Shown here: positions 17,807 to 27,176 of the stretch, piece after piece
How positions within the stretch are numbered: position 1 is the stretch's first letter
How the letters are laid out: the number at the start of each line of letters is the position of its first letter
Origin: Leifsonia sp. Root227
GTDB lineage: Bacteria; Actinomycetota; Actinomycetes; Actinomycetales; Microbacteriaceae
DNA: 64,000 nucleotides
Assembly (NCBI RefSeq): GCF_001428745.1
Contig: NZ_LMIO01000001.1
Coordinates: forward strand, 706,818-770,817
Reading direction: 5' to 3'
Made by a program: the position numbers and the translations under genes
The notes under the pieces: generated by a model
What the model saw: only the letters and a program-made list of their open reading frames with translations
Database searches by the model: none
What the model was told of the DNA's origin: nothing

Positions 17807-18790
17807 TCAGGCCGATGCGGTCAGCGTCACCAGCGTCGCTTCCGGGCGGCACGCGAAGCGCACCGGGGCGTAGATCGACGTGCCGAGACCTGCCGACACG
17901 TTGAGGAACGCCGAGCGGAACGCGTGGCGCCAGATGCTCAGTCCCTTGACCTGGCTGCGCGGGATATCGCAGTTCGTGACCAGCGCGCCGAATCCGGGAA
18001 CACAGACCTGCCCACCGTGCGTGTGCCCGGCGAAGATCATCGCGGCACCGTAGGTGACGAACGCGTCGAGGACCCGCCGGTACGGCGAGTGGGTGACGCC
18101 GATGGTGACCGTCGGGCGGTCGGCCCGCGGCGCATCCTGTGGCCACAGCGCGTCCTCGGCGTACGGGTCGTTCTCGCGCAGCTCGTCCAGGGCGCCGGGA
18201 ATCGCCTCAACCCTGTCGAAGTGGATGTGCGGGTCGTTGACGCCGAAGAACTCCAGGTGGGTGCCCCGCACATCCACGGCCCCCGCCGCGTTGTTGAGGT
18301 CGAGCCAGCCGAGGCTGCGGAAGTAGGCCGTGAGCGCCGCGTTGTCGAGGCGCGGAGCCGTCGACGGCTTCTTGGTGGACGGACCGACGAAGTACTTGAG
18401 CGGGTTCTTGAGCTGAGGGCCGAAGTAGTCGTTCGAGCCGTGTGCGAAGACGCCCGGGATGCCCTGGAAGCGTTCGAACGCCCGCTCGATCCCGGTGAGG
18501 CCGTCGGCGTGGCCGAGGTTGTCGCCGGTGTCGACGATCAGGTCGGGCTTGAGGTCGGCGAGCGACCTGACCCACTCCTGCTTGTCGCTCTGCCACGGAG
18601 CCAAGTGCAGGTCGGAGAGGTGCAGGACGCGGATCGACTCGGCGCCGGCGGGAAGCACGGGGACGGTGACCCTGCGGAGCGTGAACAGCCGGCGTTCGAC
18701 CAGCGTGCCCCACGCGAACGCGGCCGCGCCTGCCGCGGCGAGCACACCGAGTGCTGTGCCAGCCGCGTGCAGGCCGGACCGGCGTGCCAC
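17807..18790 (-). CDS. Membrane-anchored metallophosphoesterase
   Basis: 327 aa. One N-terminal hydrophobic segment (about residues 9-28), then a calcineurin-like phosphoesterase domain with all metal-ligand motifs: HLSDLHL near 56-62, VDTGDN near 86, GSNDYFG near 117 and GHTHGGQVCVPGFG near 270. The family acts on phosphoesters outside the membrane or on nucleotides; the substrate cannot be told. The GTG start overlaps by one base the stop of the penicillin-binding protein gene, so the two form an operon, suggesting an envelope role. Confidence 0.9.
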   Translation of the reverse strand: MARRSGLHAAGTALGVLAAAGAAAFAWGTLVERRLFTLRRVTVPVLPAGAESIRVLHLSDLHLAPWQSDKQEWVRSLADLKPDLIVDTGDNLGHADGLTGIERAFERFQGIPGVFAHGSNDYFGPQLKNPLKYFVGPSTKKPSTAPRLDNAALTAYFRSLGWLDLNNAAGAVDVRGTHLEFFGVNDPHIHFDRVEAIPGALDELRENDPYAEDALWPQDAPRADRPTVTIGVTHSPYRRVLDAFVTYGAAMIFAGHTHGGQVCVPGFGALVTNCDIPRSQVKGLSIWRHAFRSAFLNVSAGLGTSIYAPVRFACRPEATLVTLTASA

Positions 18791-21336
18791 TACTTTCCCA
18801 CTCCAGGGCTCGGAGCGGCCGCGGCGACCTTCAGGGTCACGGCGGAGCCGGGTTTGACCGGGGTGCCCGCGCCGGGGTCCATCGCCTCGACGATTGCGTC
18901 CTTGTTGTTTCCCCCTGACACCTTCACGTCGAACTGGCTCAGCGCCTTCTGCGCATCCGACAGCTTCTGCCCGACCACATTCGGCAGCGGCACCAGAGCG
19001 CCGTTGCTGGTGTAGATCGTCACGCCGTTGCCCTTGGTGACGGATGTGCCGGCGGCAGGATCGGTCCCAGCGACGGTGCCGGCGGGAGCGGCCGAGTCAA
19101 CGGCGGTTCCGTCGATGCCGTCGAGGCCGAGCCCGTTCAGGATGGACTTGGCGTCGGCGGGCGACTTGCCCGCCAGATCGGGGATGGTGACCTGGGCGCC
19201 CTGCAGCAGCTTGGTGTCCGGGCGGGCGAAGTCGTCGCCGCCGTATTTGTTGACGGCAGTGGTCATCATCGCGTTCATCACCCTGGTTCGAGCGCTCGCG
19301 GGGGAGATGCCGTGTGTCGGATAGATCTTTCGCATATCCGTGTCGCCGACGATGTTGCCGACCCAGTACGCGCCGGCGACCTTCGTCGTGGCTGCGATCA
19401 GCCAGAGCTGCTTGTTGTCGTCGGTCGTACCCGTCTTACCGAGCATGTCGACACCGGTCGAGTTCGTTCCCGCTGCCGTGCCGCCCTGAATCGGGCCCTT
19501 GAGTGCGTATGCCATTGCCTTCGCAACCGCCGGATCCACCGACTGCGTGCACTTCGTGGCAGGAGGAGCGATCTCCTTGCCGTCGCCGCGGATGATCTTG
19601 TCGATCGCGACCGGGGTGCAGGTGAGGCCGTTGTTCGCGATGCCTGCGAACGCCGTGGCCATGGTGATCGGCGAGACATTGTTCGTTCCGAGCACCGACG
19701 CCGGGTTGCTCTTCAACGGCACGCCGGCGGCGTCGTGGACTCCGAACGCCTCGGCGTCCTTCTTGATCTCGCACAGGTCGAGCTGCGACGCCATCGCGAC
19801 GAACGCCGTGTTGATCGAGAGGGTGGTCGCGCTCTGGGCGGTGCGGTATCCCTCTTCCCCTGGCGAGTCGTTGGTCGGGCGCCAGGTGCCTCCGCCGACG
19901 TCCACGCACGAGTTCTTGAACTGCGACAGGTTGTATGTGCGCACGTTCGCATTCACCGACTCGTAGAGCGAGTGGCCCTGCTTCAGCCATTCAGCCAGCG
20001 TGAACACCTTGTACGTCGACCCCACCTGGAAGCCGTTCGAGCCGCCGTAGTCGAGGTCCGTGCTGTAGTTCACGGAGGTGTACTCGTTGCTGGAATTGAG
20101 CACATCCGCATCCCCGCTGTACAGCTTGTTCTGCGCCATGTACAGCACACGCCCCGTGCCCGGCTGGACACCGACCAGCGACGCGCCGAGTTGCACGTCG
20201 CCGTAGGAACGCGGCACGTAGCTCGCCATCGTCTCCTCAGCGGTCTGCTGCAGGGTCAGGTCGAGCGAGGTGTAGATCTTGTAGCCGCCGCGGAGGAAGT
20301 TCGCCGAGCGGGTGTCATCGTCTGCGCCGAACGACGGGTCGTTCAGGATGATGCGCTGCACATAGTCGCAGAAGTACGCCGAGCCGCCGGCGGTCTGGCA
20401 ACCGCGCGTAGACGGCGTGATCGCCGGGGTGACCGGAGTCTTCACCGCCTCGTCGTACTGCGCCTTGGTGAGCTTCTTGTACTGGTACATCTTCTGCAGG
20501 ATGTAGTCGCGGCGCTCTTTGTTCTTCGCGTACCCGTTGGCGGCGCCGTTGGTCTTGCTCTCCGGATCGTCGATCTTGAGCGTCGTCGGCTCGTTCACGA
20601 TCGCGATCAGGCTCGCGGCCTGCGCAGGCGTGAGGGCGGCAGCGGTGGTGTTGAAGTAGTACTTCGCGGCCGCCTCGACGCCGTACACCGAGCCGCCGAA
20701 ACCGGCGATGTTCAGATAACCGGTGAGGATGACGTCCTTCGAGTACTTCTTCTCGATACCGATCGCGTACTTCATCTCCTTCACCTTGCGGTCGGGCGAG
20801 ACGCCCGTGGAGTCGTCGACGCAGGTCTGGTACTTGGCCTTCTGCTCCTTGGTCTTGACCGGCATCGCCTCGCACTTCTGCAGCAGCACGTTTTTCACGT
20901 ACTGCTGCGTAATGGAGGAGCCGCCCTGCACGTCGTGGCCGACGACGGTCGACAGCACGCCGCGCACCGTTCCCTGGATGTCGACGCCGCCGTGGGAGTA
21001 GAACCGTGGGTCCTCTCCGGCGATGGCTGCATCTTTCGCGGCCTGGGAGATCTGGCTGAAGGCGACGGGCAGACGGTTCTGCGAGTAGAAGGTCGCGAGC
21101 TTGACGTCCGCGTCGCCGTTCTTCGCGTAAATGGTGGTCGGCTGGGCGAGCTGGCCGACGTCGAGGTACTCGGGAAGGCCCTCGAAGACGCCGATGCTGT
21201 CGTTGGCGGCCATCCCCGTGACCGCGATCGCGGGGGTCACGGCGGCCGTGACCAGGAGGCCTGCGACGGCACTCATGCCGACGAAAGCGCCGACGGCGCC
21301 GAGCACACCTCTAGCCCGTGGTTTTGTGGCAGACAT
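18790..21336 (-). CDS. Bifunctional penicillin-binding protein with two PASTA domains
   Basis: 848 aa. One N-terminal membrane helix, then the GT51 glycosyltransferase domain (EDPRFYSHGGVD near residue 105 and GGSSITQQYVKN near 138), then the transpeptidase domain with SxxK as STYK, SxN as SIN and the KTGT box. Two PASTA repeats close the protein, ending in a short Pro/Ala tail. Polymerises and cross-links peptidoglycan outside the membrane. ATG at 21336 is chosen because it places the membrane helix at the N-terminus; longer in-frame extension reads across the divergent promoter. No strong Shine-Dalgarno is visible. Co-transcribed with the metallophosphoesterase. Confidence 0.95.
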   Translation of the reverse strand: MSATKPRARGVLGAVGAFVGMSAVAGLLVTAAVTPAIAVTGMAANDSIGVFEGLPEYLDVGQLAQPTTIYAKNGDADVKLATFYSQNRLPVAFSQISQAAKDAAIAGEDPRFYSHGGVDIQGTVRGVLSTVVGHDVQGGSSITQQYVKNVLLQKCEAMPVKTKEQKAKYQTCVDDSTGVSPDRKVKEMKYAIGIEKKYSKDVILTGYLNIAGFGGSVYGVEAAAKYYFNTTAAALTPAQAASLIAIVNEPTTLKIDDPESKTNGAANGYAKNKERRDYILQKMYQYKKLTKAQYDEAVKTPVTPAITPSTRGCQTAGGSAYFCDYVQRIILNDPSFGADDDTRSANFLRGGYKIYTSLDLTLQQTAEETMASYVPRSYGDVQLGASLVGVQPGTGRVLYMAQNKLYSGDADVLNSSNEYTSVNYSTDLDYGGSNGFQVGSTYKVFTLAEWLKQGHSLYESVNANVRTYNLSQFKNSCVDVGGGTWRPTNDSPGEEGYRTAQSATTLSINTAFVAMASQLDLCEIKKDAEAFGVHDAAGVPLKSNPASVLGTNNVSPITMATAFAGIANNGLTCTPVAIDKIIRGDGKEIAPPATKCTQSVDPAVAKAMAYALKGPIQGGTAAGTNSTGVDMLGKTGTTDDNKQLWLIAATTKVAGAYWVGNIVGDTDMRKIYPTHGISPASARTRVMNAMMTTAVNKYGGDDFARPDTKLLQGAQVTIPDLAGKSPADAKSILNGLGLDGIDGTAVDSAAPAGTVAGTDPAAGTSVTKGNGVTIYTSNGALVPLPNVVGQKLSDAQKALSQFDVKVSGGNNKDAIVEAMDPGAGTPVKPGSAVTLKVAAAAPSPGVGK

Positions 21337-21388
21337 AGGATCAGAGTAGGTGATAAACCTGATAAACCCCCCGAACGCAAGGAGCACA

Positions 21389-21556
21389 ATGCCGCGCTGG
21401 GAATACCTCACGACGCCTCTGATCGTCCACAACACCGCCGCGATCCTCAACAACTGGGGCTCGGAGGGGTGGGAGCTGGTGCAGGTCGTCACCGGTCCGG
21501 AAGGCGGCCTCGTCGCCTACCTGAAGCGTCCCGTCGTCGACGGAGAGGACGCCTGA
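21389..21556 (+). CDS. Small conserved protein, DUF4177-like
   Basis: 55 aa, 'MPRWEYLTTPLIVHNTAAIL' then 'NWGSEGWELVQVV'. The W-E-Y...GWELV pattern is that of small DUF4177-type proteins of unknown function. AAGGAG lies seven bases upstream of the ATG. The stop overlaps the RidA start by one base (TGATG). Confidence 0.8.
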   Translation: MPRWEYLTTPLIVHNTAAILNNWGSEGWELVQVVTGPEGGLVAYLKRPVVDGEDA

Positions 21557-22026
21557 TGGCCGCCGTCGAAGCTCGCCTCGCCGAGCTCGGGATCGTGCTT
21601 CCCGACGTGGTTCCGCCCGTCGCGGCATACACTCCTGCCGTCGTCGACGGCACCCACGTCTACACCTCCGGCCAGCTTCCGATGGTGTCAGGCGCGCTCC
21701 CCGCCACGGGCAAGGTGGGCGACGGTCACGGCCTGGTTCCCGCCGACGACGCGAAGGAGTACGCCCGCACCTGCGCGCTGAACGCCCTCGCCGCCGCGAA
21801 GAGCGTCATCGGCTCGCTCGACAGGGTCACCCGCATCGTCAAGGTCGTCGGCTTCGTCGCCTCCGACCCGTCGTTCACCGGTCAGCCCGGCGTCATCAAC
21901 GGGGCGTCCGAGGTGCTCGGCGAGATCTTCGGCGACGCAGGGGTGCACGCGCGCTCTGCCGTCGGAGTCTCCGTGCTCCCGCTGGACTCGCCCGTCGAGG
22001 TCGAGCTCATCCTGTCGTTCGAGTAG
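21556..22026 (+). CDS. RidA-family protein
   Basis: 156 aa, longer subgroup of the YjgF/YER057c/UK114 family. Motifs: THVYTSGQLPMVSG near residue 36, 'NALAAAKSVIGSLDRVTRIV' near 76-95 and 'AGVHARSAVGVSVLPLDSPV' near 130-150, where the conserved Arg contacts the substrate carboxylate. Classical RidA hydrolyses reactive enamine/imine intermediates from PLP enzymes; this subgroup may differ. Coupled to the small DUF4177-like gene, and ends at a strong terminator shared with acs. Confidence 0.88.
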   Translation: MAAVEARLAELGIVLPDVVPPVAAYTPAVVDGTHVYTSGQLPMVSGALPATGKVGDGHGLVPADDAKEYARTCALNALAAAKSVIGSLDRVTRIVKVVGFVASDPSFTGQPGVINGASEVLGEIFGDAGVHARSAVGVSVLPLDSPVEVELILSFE

Positions 22027-22041
22027 CGCGCATCCCGAATT

Positions 22042-22082
22042 GCCGAAGGGCCCGCATCCACAGTGGATGCGGGCCCTTCGGC
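22042..22082. terminator. Bidirectional terminator between RidA gene and acs
   Basis: A perfect 20-bp stem starting GCCGAAGGGCCCGCATCCAC with a one-base centre lies between two convergent genes. It lacks a long T run, but stem strength and position support a shared terminator. Confidence 0.75.
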
Positions 22083-22096
22083 GTGCACGGGACGCG

Positions 22097-24046
22097 CTAG
22101 GAGAGCTTGCTCTGGATCGAGCTCATCACCGCGGTGTCTGCGAGCGTCGTGGTGTCGCCGACCTCTCGGCCCTCCGCCACGTCGCGCAGCAGGCGGCGCA
22201 TGATCTTGCCGGAGCGCGTCTTCGGAAGCTCGTTCACGATGAAGATCTCGCGCGGGCGGGCGATGGCGCCGATCTGCTCCGTGACGTGCTTGCGCAGCTC
22301 GGCTGCCACATCCATCGCCTCGGCGTTCTCGAGCTGGTTCTGCTTGATGATGACGAACGCCACGACGGCCTGGCCAGTGGTCTCGTCGGCCGCACCCACG
22401 ACGGCAGCCTCCGCCGTCAGGGGATGCGCGACGAGGGCCGACTCGATCTCCGCCGTCGAGAGGCGGTGGCCTGAGACGTTCATCACGTCGTCCACGCGGC
22501 CCATCAGCCAGATCTCGCCGTCCATGTCGTAGCGGGCACCGTCGCCGGCGAAGTACTTGTCGCCGAACTTCTCCCAGTACGTCTCCTTGAACCGCTCGGG
22601 GTCGCCCCAGATGCCGCGCAGCATGCTCGGCCACGGCTCGGCGACCACCAGCAGGCCGCCCTGGTCCTTGCCGACGGGAACCCCGGCCTCGTCCAGGATC
22701 TCGATCGAGATCCCGGGCAGAGGCACCTGCGCGGAGCCGGGCTTCAGCGTGGTGACGCCTGGGAGGGCGGAGACCATGATGGCGCCGGTCTCCGTCTGCC
22801 ACCAGGTGTCGACGATGGGAGTGGTGTTGCCGCCGATCACGTCGCGGTACCACATCCACGCTTCCGGGTTGATGGGCTCTCCGACCGATCCGAGCACTCG
22901 CAGGCTCGACAGGTCGAACTTCTGCGGGTGCTGGCGGCCGATCTTCATGAACGAGCGGATGGCGGTCGGCGCCGTGTAGAAGATGGAGACCTTGTACTTC
23001 TCGATGATCTCCCACCAGCGGCCGGGGTGCGGCGTCTCCGGGGTGCCCTCGTAGAGCACCTGGGTGGCGCCGTTGGCGAGTGGGCCGTAGACGACGTAGC
23101 TGTGGCCGGTGATCCAGCCGATGTCGGCCGTGCACCAGTAGACATCGGACTCCGGGTGGAGGTCGAAGACGTTCTTGTGGGTGAACGCGGCTTGTGTCAG
23201 GTAGCCGCCCGAGGTGTGCAGGATGCCCTTCGGCTTGCCCGTGGTCCCGGAGGTGTAGAGGATGAACAGCGGCTGCTCCGCCTCGAACGACGTGGCGACG
23301 TGGTCAGCGTCCACCTGGGCGATCTCGTCGTGCCACCACAGGTCGCGCCCGCTCGTCCACTCGACGTCGTTCTCGCCGCGCTTGACCACGAGCACGTGCT
23401 CGACGGTCGTCTCGCCGGACGCGAGTGCCGCATCCACGGCGTTCTTGAGAGGGAAGACCTTCCCCTTGCGCCAGCCGCCGTCCGCAGTGATGACGAGCTT
23501 GGCAGCCGCGTCGTCGATGCGCGAGCGCAGGCTCTCCGCGCTGAAGCCGCCGAACACGACGGAGTGGACGGCGCCGATGCGCGCGACCGCCAGCATGGCG
23601 ATGACGGCCTCCGGGATCATCGGCAGGTAGATCGCGACCCTGTCGCCCGCGGCGATGCCGAGGCTGGTCAGCAGATTGGCCGCCTTCTTGACCTCCGCGG
23701 TGAGCTCTGCGTACGTGATGGAGCGGCTGTCGCCAGGCTCGCCCTCCCAGTGGATGGCGACGCGGTCGCCGTTGCCGGCGATGACGTGCCTGTCGAGGCA
23801 GTTGTACGCCACGTTCAGCTCGCCGTCGTCGAACCACTTCGCGAAGGGCGGGTTGGTCCAGTCCAGGGTGCGCGTGAACGGCTTGTGCCAGTGGACGAGC
23901 TCACGGGCCTGGTCGGCCCAGAACCCGAGACGGTCTTCCGCGGCACGTTCGTAGAGCTCGGCGGTCGCTACCGCGTTGGCCGCGAACTCCTCGCTGGGGG
24001 CAAAGCGGCGTGCTTCGTGCAGCAGATTGTCGATTGTGTTGCTCAT
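22097..24046 (-). CDS. acs: Acetyl-CoA synthetase
   Basis: 649 aa, standard length. Makes acetyl-CoA from acetate, ATP and CoA through acetyl-AMP. AMP-binding signature '[20 protein letters not shown]' near residue 256, [10 protein letters not shown] near 405, and the C-terminal [14 protein letters not shown] whose Lys is the site of regulatory acetylation in the family. ATG at 24046 is chosen over upstream in-frame starts because it matches the usual N-terminus ('[20 protein letters not shown]'). Divergent from the 6C-like small RNA. Confidence 0.96.
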   Translation of the reverse strand: MSNTIDNLLHEARRFAPSEEFAANAVATAELYERAAEDRLGFWADQARELVHWHKPFTRTLDWTNPPFAKWFDDGELNVAYNCLDRHVIAGNGDRVAIHWEGEPGDSRSITYAELTAEVKKAANLLTSLGIAAGDRVAIYLPMIPEAVIAMLAVARIGAVHSVVFGGFSAESLRSRIDDAAAKLVITADGGWRKGKVFPLKNAVDAALASGETTVEHVLVVKRGENDVEWTSGRDLWWHDEIAQVDADHVATSFEAEQPLFILYTSGTTGKPKGILHTSGGYLTQAAFTHKNVFDLHPESDVYWCTADIGWITGHSYVVYGPLANGATQVLYEGTPETPHPGRWWEIIEKYKVSIFYTAPTAIRSFMKIGRQHPQKFDLSSLRVLGSVGEPINPEAWMWYRDVIGGNTTPIVDTWWQTETGAIMVSALPGVTTLKPGSAQVPLPGISIEILDEAGVPVGKDQGGLLVVAEPWPSMLRGIWGDPERFKETYWEKFGDKYFAGDGARYDMDGEIWLMGRVDDVMNVSGHRLSTAEIESALVAHPLTAEAAVVGAADETTGQAVVAFVIIKQNQLENAEAMDVAAELRKHVTEQIGAIARPREIFIVNELPKTRSGKIMRRLLRDVAEGREVGDTTTLADTAVMSSIQSKLS

Positions 24047-24142
24047 GGGGAGTCTGTTCGCTCCTTTGCGATGCTGAATGGTCAAGTCGTGGCGCGACAA
24101 TGGTCGACTCTACAACCTGGCGGTGACCTCCTCGATGAAGAC

Positions 24143-24170
24143 TTGCGTTTGCATTGATTCTGCGTAAACT
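24143..24170 (+). promoter_or_regulatory. Promoter of 6C-like small RNA
   Basis: TTGCGT (24143-24148) and TAAACT (24165-24170) are separated by 16 bases, a good housekeeping-type promoter. Transcription would start near 24177, just before the two C-rich hairpins. Confidence 0.7.
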
Positions 24171-24176
24171 GTCTCT

Positions 24177-24290
24177 CGGCCGAATATTAATTCTGGCGTG
24201 CGGCGCAAACGATTCCCCCCAATCATGCGCCGCAGTGGCCGCACCTGTTCCCCCCAATAGGTGCGGCCCCCCTTTTTTTAACCGGGCCGA
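24177..24290 (+). ncRNA. 6C RNA (actinobacterial small RNA)
   Basis: Two successive hairpins each present six or more cytosines in the loop: stem TGCGGCGCA/TGCGCCGCA with CCCCCCAAT in the loop (about 24200-24234), then GGCCGCACCT/AGGTGCGGCC (24237-24246 and 24259-24268) with CCCCCCAAT again. The second stem is followed by CCCC and a run of seven T, acting as the terminator. Two stem-loops with at least six C each define the 6C RNA motif known from actinobacteria, where it acts as a trans-acting regulatory RNA. 5' end is inferred from the promoter. It fills most of a 353-base gap between acs and the Tad genes, which holds no supported gene. Confidence 0.9.
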
Positions 24291-24399
24291 CGCGCTGCAG
24301 CTGGTCTGGTGCCTCTCCACACGCCGCGCGTTTCGGGAGTTCTCCACGGGTTTCCGGGTGCGACAGCGGTGGATGCGGCGTGCTTCGTAGCGTTCCTGC

Positions 24400-25410
24400 A
24401 TGAGGACGACATCGAGAGAACTCCGTGCGAGTGGGCAGCCTGAGGATGCGACGCCGTCCGCATCGACGTTCGAGCGGGCTGGCCTGTGGCAGACGTTCGG
24501 GCCGCTCGCGCCCTACCTGCTGCACGACGACGTCACAGACCTCTTCATCACGGCGGGAGGCGAGCTCTGGGCCGACGGCGGCGAACGCGGTCTCCGGCGC
24601 ATCGACGGCTGGTGCTCGGACGAGCGCACGACGCGAGACCTCGCGGTCCGTCTGGTGGCGAGCGGGGGCAGACACCTCGACGAGGCGACGCCGTTCGTCG
24701 ACGTCCGCCTTCTGAACGGGATACGGGTGCATGCGGTGCTCCCTCCCGTCTCAACGGGAGGAACGCTGCTGTCGGTTCGGATACCGAGCGGCAGGGTGCT
24801 GGGACTGCCCGACCTTCTCGCCGACCGTGCGATCACCCGGCGGCAGGCGGACATACTGCTGCGCGCGATAGCGCAGCGCACCAACCTTCTCATCACCGGC
24901 GCGGGCGGTGCGGGCAAGACCACGCTCCTCGGCGCCGTCCTCTCCCACGCGCCGCCGGACGAGCGGATCGTCACCATCGAGGACGTCGCGGAACTCCGCA
25001 TCGCGCACCCGCACGTGGTCGGCCTCCAGACCAGGCAGCCGAACCTGGAGGGCGCGGGCGGCGTCGGCCTCAGGAGACTCCTGCGCGAGGCGCTTCGGAT
25101 GCGTCCTGACCGACTCGTCCTCGGCGAGTGCAGAGGAGAGGAGATCACCGATCTTCTGTCCGCGCTGAACACCGGCCACGACGGAGGGGCCGGAACGCTC
25201 CACGCCAACTCGATCGGCGACGTCCCCGCCCGCATCGAGGCACTCGGCGCTCTGGCAGGGCTGAACGAGCGCGCCGTCGCCAGACAGGCGGTGAGCGCCA
25301 TCGGGATGCTCGTCCACGTCGAGCGCGTCGGAGGCGCGCGCAGCGTCGCCGGCTTCGGGCGGTTGGAACTGGCGGAGGACGGTCGGCTCGGCGTGGTGAG
25401 CACGTCGTGA
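24400..25410 (+). CDS. Tad pilus/secretion ATPase (TadA/CpaF family)
   Basis: 336 aa, compact for the family. N-terminal region 'LAPYLLHDDVTDLFITAGGE' near residues 35-55, then the ATPase core with Walker A ITGAGGAGKTT near 164, Asp box 'ERIVTIEDVAELRI' near 188, Walker B 'RMRPDRLVLGECRGEE' near 232, and the His box GHDGGAGTLHANS near 254. It powers assembly of Flp-type pili or secretion. It is the first gene of the set found in actinobacteria as the helicase/secretion neighbourhood. Its stop overlaps the start of the next gene (GTGA). Confidence 0.92.
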   Translation: MRTTSRELRASGQPEDATPSASTFERAGLWQTFGPLAPYLLHDDVTDLFITAGGELWADGGERGLRRIDGWCSDERTTRDLAVRLVASGGRHLDEATPFVDVRLLNGIRVHAVLPPVSTGGTLLSVRIPSGRVLGLPDLLADRAITRRQADILLRAIAQRTNLLITGAGGAGKTTLLGAVLSHAPPDERIVTIEDVAELRIAHPHVVGLQTRQPNLEGAGGVGLRRLLREALRMRPDRLVLGECRGEEITDLLSALNTGHDGGAGTLHANSIGDVPARIEALGALAGLNERAVARQAVSAIGMLVHVERVGGARSVAGFGRLELAEDGRLGVVSTS

Positions 25411-26423
25411 AACCGACGAGAGCGAGTACCTGGGTTCGCCGGCGTGAAAAGCGCGAGCGGGCGGGAGAAGAAGCAGAGCGGGTCGCAGAGCTGGTCGAGG
25501 AGCTGGTCGCCCTCATGGAGGCGGGGGTGACGGCGGAGGCGGCGTGGGGGTACCTGCGGGAGTTCTCCGCGCATCCACTGGCCGGGCTGGTGGGAGCTGG
25601 TATCGCGGCGGGGGAGCGGACAGCCGACGCTGTGGCGCGGGCTGCGGGTGCCTGGGCGGTCGAGCGAAGATCGGGGGCGACGGCGCGATCGCGATCTCCC
25701 GCAGACGTCTCCCCGGCGGCGGATGCCTCGTGGACGGTGTTGACCGCAATCTGGCGGGTCGCGGACGTCGCTGGAGCGCCGATGGCTCCGACGCTGCGTC
25801 GCCTCGCTGACGCTCTGCGCGACCGCGCGGAGGCGGAGCGCGACGTGCACGTGGCGCTGGCAGGGCCGCGGGCGACAGCGCAGCTCGTGTCGTGGCTGCC
25901 TGTCGTCGGAATGGTGCTGGCCGTTGTGATGGGCGTCGACCTTGTCGGCACGCTCACTGGTTCGGCCGTCGGCTGGGCACTGCTCGGCGCCGGTGTGCTC
26001 CTGCTGGTCGTCGGGAGGCGATGGATGCGCACCCTCCTGCTGCGGGCACACCCCGGTCTCGACGTTCCCGGTCTGCGTCACGACCTGATCGCGACGGCGC
26101 TGAGCGGCGGGGTCGGGGTGCCGAGCGCTCTGGCGATGTGCGACGAGGCGTGTTCGGCGCTCGAGGTGCTCGGCGACGATCGAGCGGAGGTCGCGCGCAT
26201 TCTGAGCCTGGCGCAGCGCGCCGGCGCCCCGGCGGCGGACCTGCTCAGGAGTGGGGCGGCTCGGGCCAGACGGCAGCGCCGGATGCAGGGCAGAACGACC
26301 GCTGCGGCGCTCGCGGTCCGGTCGATGCTTCCTCTCGGCGCGTGCGTGCTTCCGAGCTTCATGCTGCTGGGCGTCGCTCCTGTGGTGCTGTCGATCATCT
26401 CCTCCACAGTCGCCGCGTTCTGA
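25407..26423 (+). CDS. Tad membrane platform protein (TadB/TadC-like, type II secretion F domain)
   Basis: 338 aa. GTG at 25407 overlaps the TadA stop. A basic N-terminus and helical cytoplasmic region with 'LVEELVALMEAGVTAEAAWG' precede two central transmembrane helices (about 165-215, 'SWLPVVGMVLAVVMGVDLVG'), a second helical lobe ('DLIATALSGGVGVPSALAMC') and a C-terminal transmembrane helix. This layout is that of the inner-membrane platform of Tad pili. Only one such gene is present rather than separate TadB and TadC. Confidence 0.85.
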   Translation: MKPTRASTWVRRREKRERAGEEAERVAELVEELVALMEAGVTAEAAWGYLREFSAHPLAGLVGAGIAAGERTADAVARAAGAWAVERRSGATARSRSPADVSPAADASWTVLTAIWRVADVAGAPMAPTLRRLADALRDRAEAERDVHVALAGPRATAQLVSWLPVVGMVLAVVMGVDLVGTLTGSAVGWALLGAGVLLLVVGRRWMRTLLLRAHPGLDVPGLRHDLIATALSGGVGVPSALAMCDEACSALEVLGDDRAEVARILSLAQRAGAPAADLLRSGAARARRQRRMQGRTTAAALAVRSMLPLGACVLPSFMLLGVAPVVLSIISSTVAAF

Positions 26424-26555
26424 CGGTTCTCCACCGATCGGGAATCGCTGTGGTCAGCGGGAGACGCACACCGGAGGGTGGAAAGACGGCCACAACGAGC
26501 GGCCGGAGCGAACGACGAAGAAACGAACAACGGAACGAACAACGAGGAGAGGCAC

Positions 26556-26750
26556 ATGAGAAGAGGAACGACGAGTGGATTCGTCAGGCGGGTCATCCGC
26601 GAAGAACGAGGTTCGGCGACGGCCGAGTACGCGGTCGCGACGATGGGAGCAGTCGGATTCGCCGGGTTGCTGGTGGTCCTGCTCCGCGGCGACGAGGTCA
26701 AAGCGATCCTCACCGATCTGGTCACGCGTGCTCTCACCACGGGCGGATGA
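26556..26750 (+). CDS. Flp-type pilin (DUF4244-like)
   Basis: 64 aa. Basic N-terminus, then the prepilin cleavage region EERG|SATAEYAVA with Glu at +5, followed by a hydrophobic helix (MGAVGFAGLLVVLL) and a short tail. This is the major pilin of the Tad system by position and pattern. Strong Shine-Dalgarno GAGGAGAGG before the ATG. It has a 132-base leader after the platform gene, with a tandem AACGAACAACGG repeat at 26522-26545, so it may have its own promoter. Confidence 0.88.
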   Translation: MRRGTTSGFVRRVIREERGSATAEYAVATMGAVGFAGLLVVLLRGDEVKAILTDLVTRALTTGG

Positions 26751-27078
26751 CGGAGAGCGGGGGAGCGTGACCGCCGAATTCGCGGTGGCGCTCCCCGCCG
26801 TGCTCGCCTGCCTCGCGCTGTGCCTCGGCGCCGTTCAGGTGGCGACACAGCAGGCACGACTCGTGGATGCGGCAGCCCAGTCAGCACGGATGCTCGCCCG
26901 TGGCGATGACCCGGCCCGCATTGCGCGCGAGGCCGATGCGGAACTGACCGTCGACAGAGAAGGAGGAATGGTGTGTGTGAAAGCGACGGGTGCGAACCAG
27001 GAGACTGCGCTGGGGGTCCTGGGGCTGCGCGCATCCGCCAGGGCGTGTGCGCCGGACGAAGGTCACCCAGATGGCTGA
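26728..27078 (+). CDS. TadE-like minor pilin
   Basis: About 116 aa. The cleavage-site motif ERG|SVTAEFAVALP with Glu at +5 and a hydrophobic helix mark a TadE-type pseudopilin. The GTG at 26728, inside the end of the pilin gene, keeps residues before the cleavage site and is preferred; GTG at 26767 would start right at it and lose the leader. Two Cys in the C-terminal half. Assembled with the Flp pilin at the cell surface. Confidence 0.75.
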   Translation: MLSPRADDGERGSVTAEFAVALPAVLACLALCLGAVQVATQQARLVDAAAQSARMLARGDDPARIAREADAELTVDREGGMVCVKATGANQETALGVLGLRASARACAPDEGHPDG

Positions 27079-27176
27079 GCCGTGGCGTCCCCTGCATGCG
27101 CGCGACTGCGGGCGGACCGGGCGGTCGGCGTGGTCGTGGGGTCGGGCTGGGCGGTTGGCGCGATCGTGCGGGCGCG

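Noticed and set aside
19312..22026. 904-codon plus-strand frame through the penicillin-binding protein gene
   Set aside because: Only its end, from 21556, is a real gene (RidA). The rest is antisense to clear GT51, transpeptidase and PASTA motifs.
24154..24390. 78-codon plus-strand frame across the small RNA
   Set aside because: It reads straight through the 6C hairpins and terminator and has no ribosome site.
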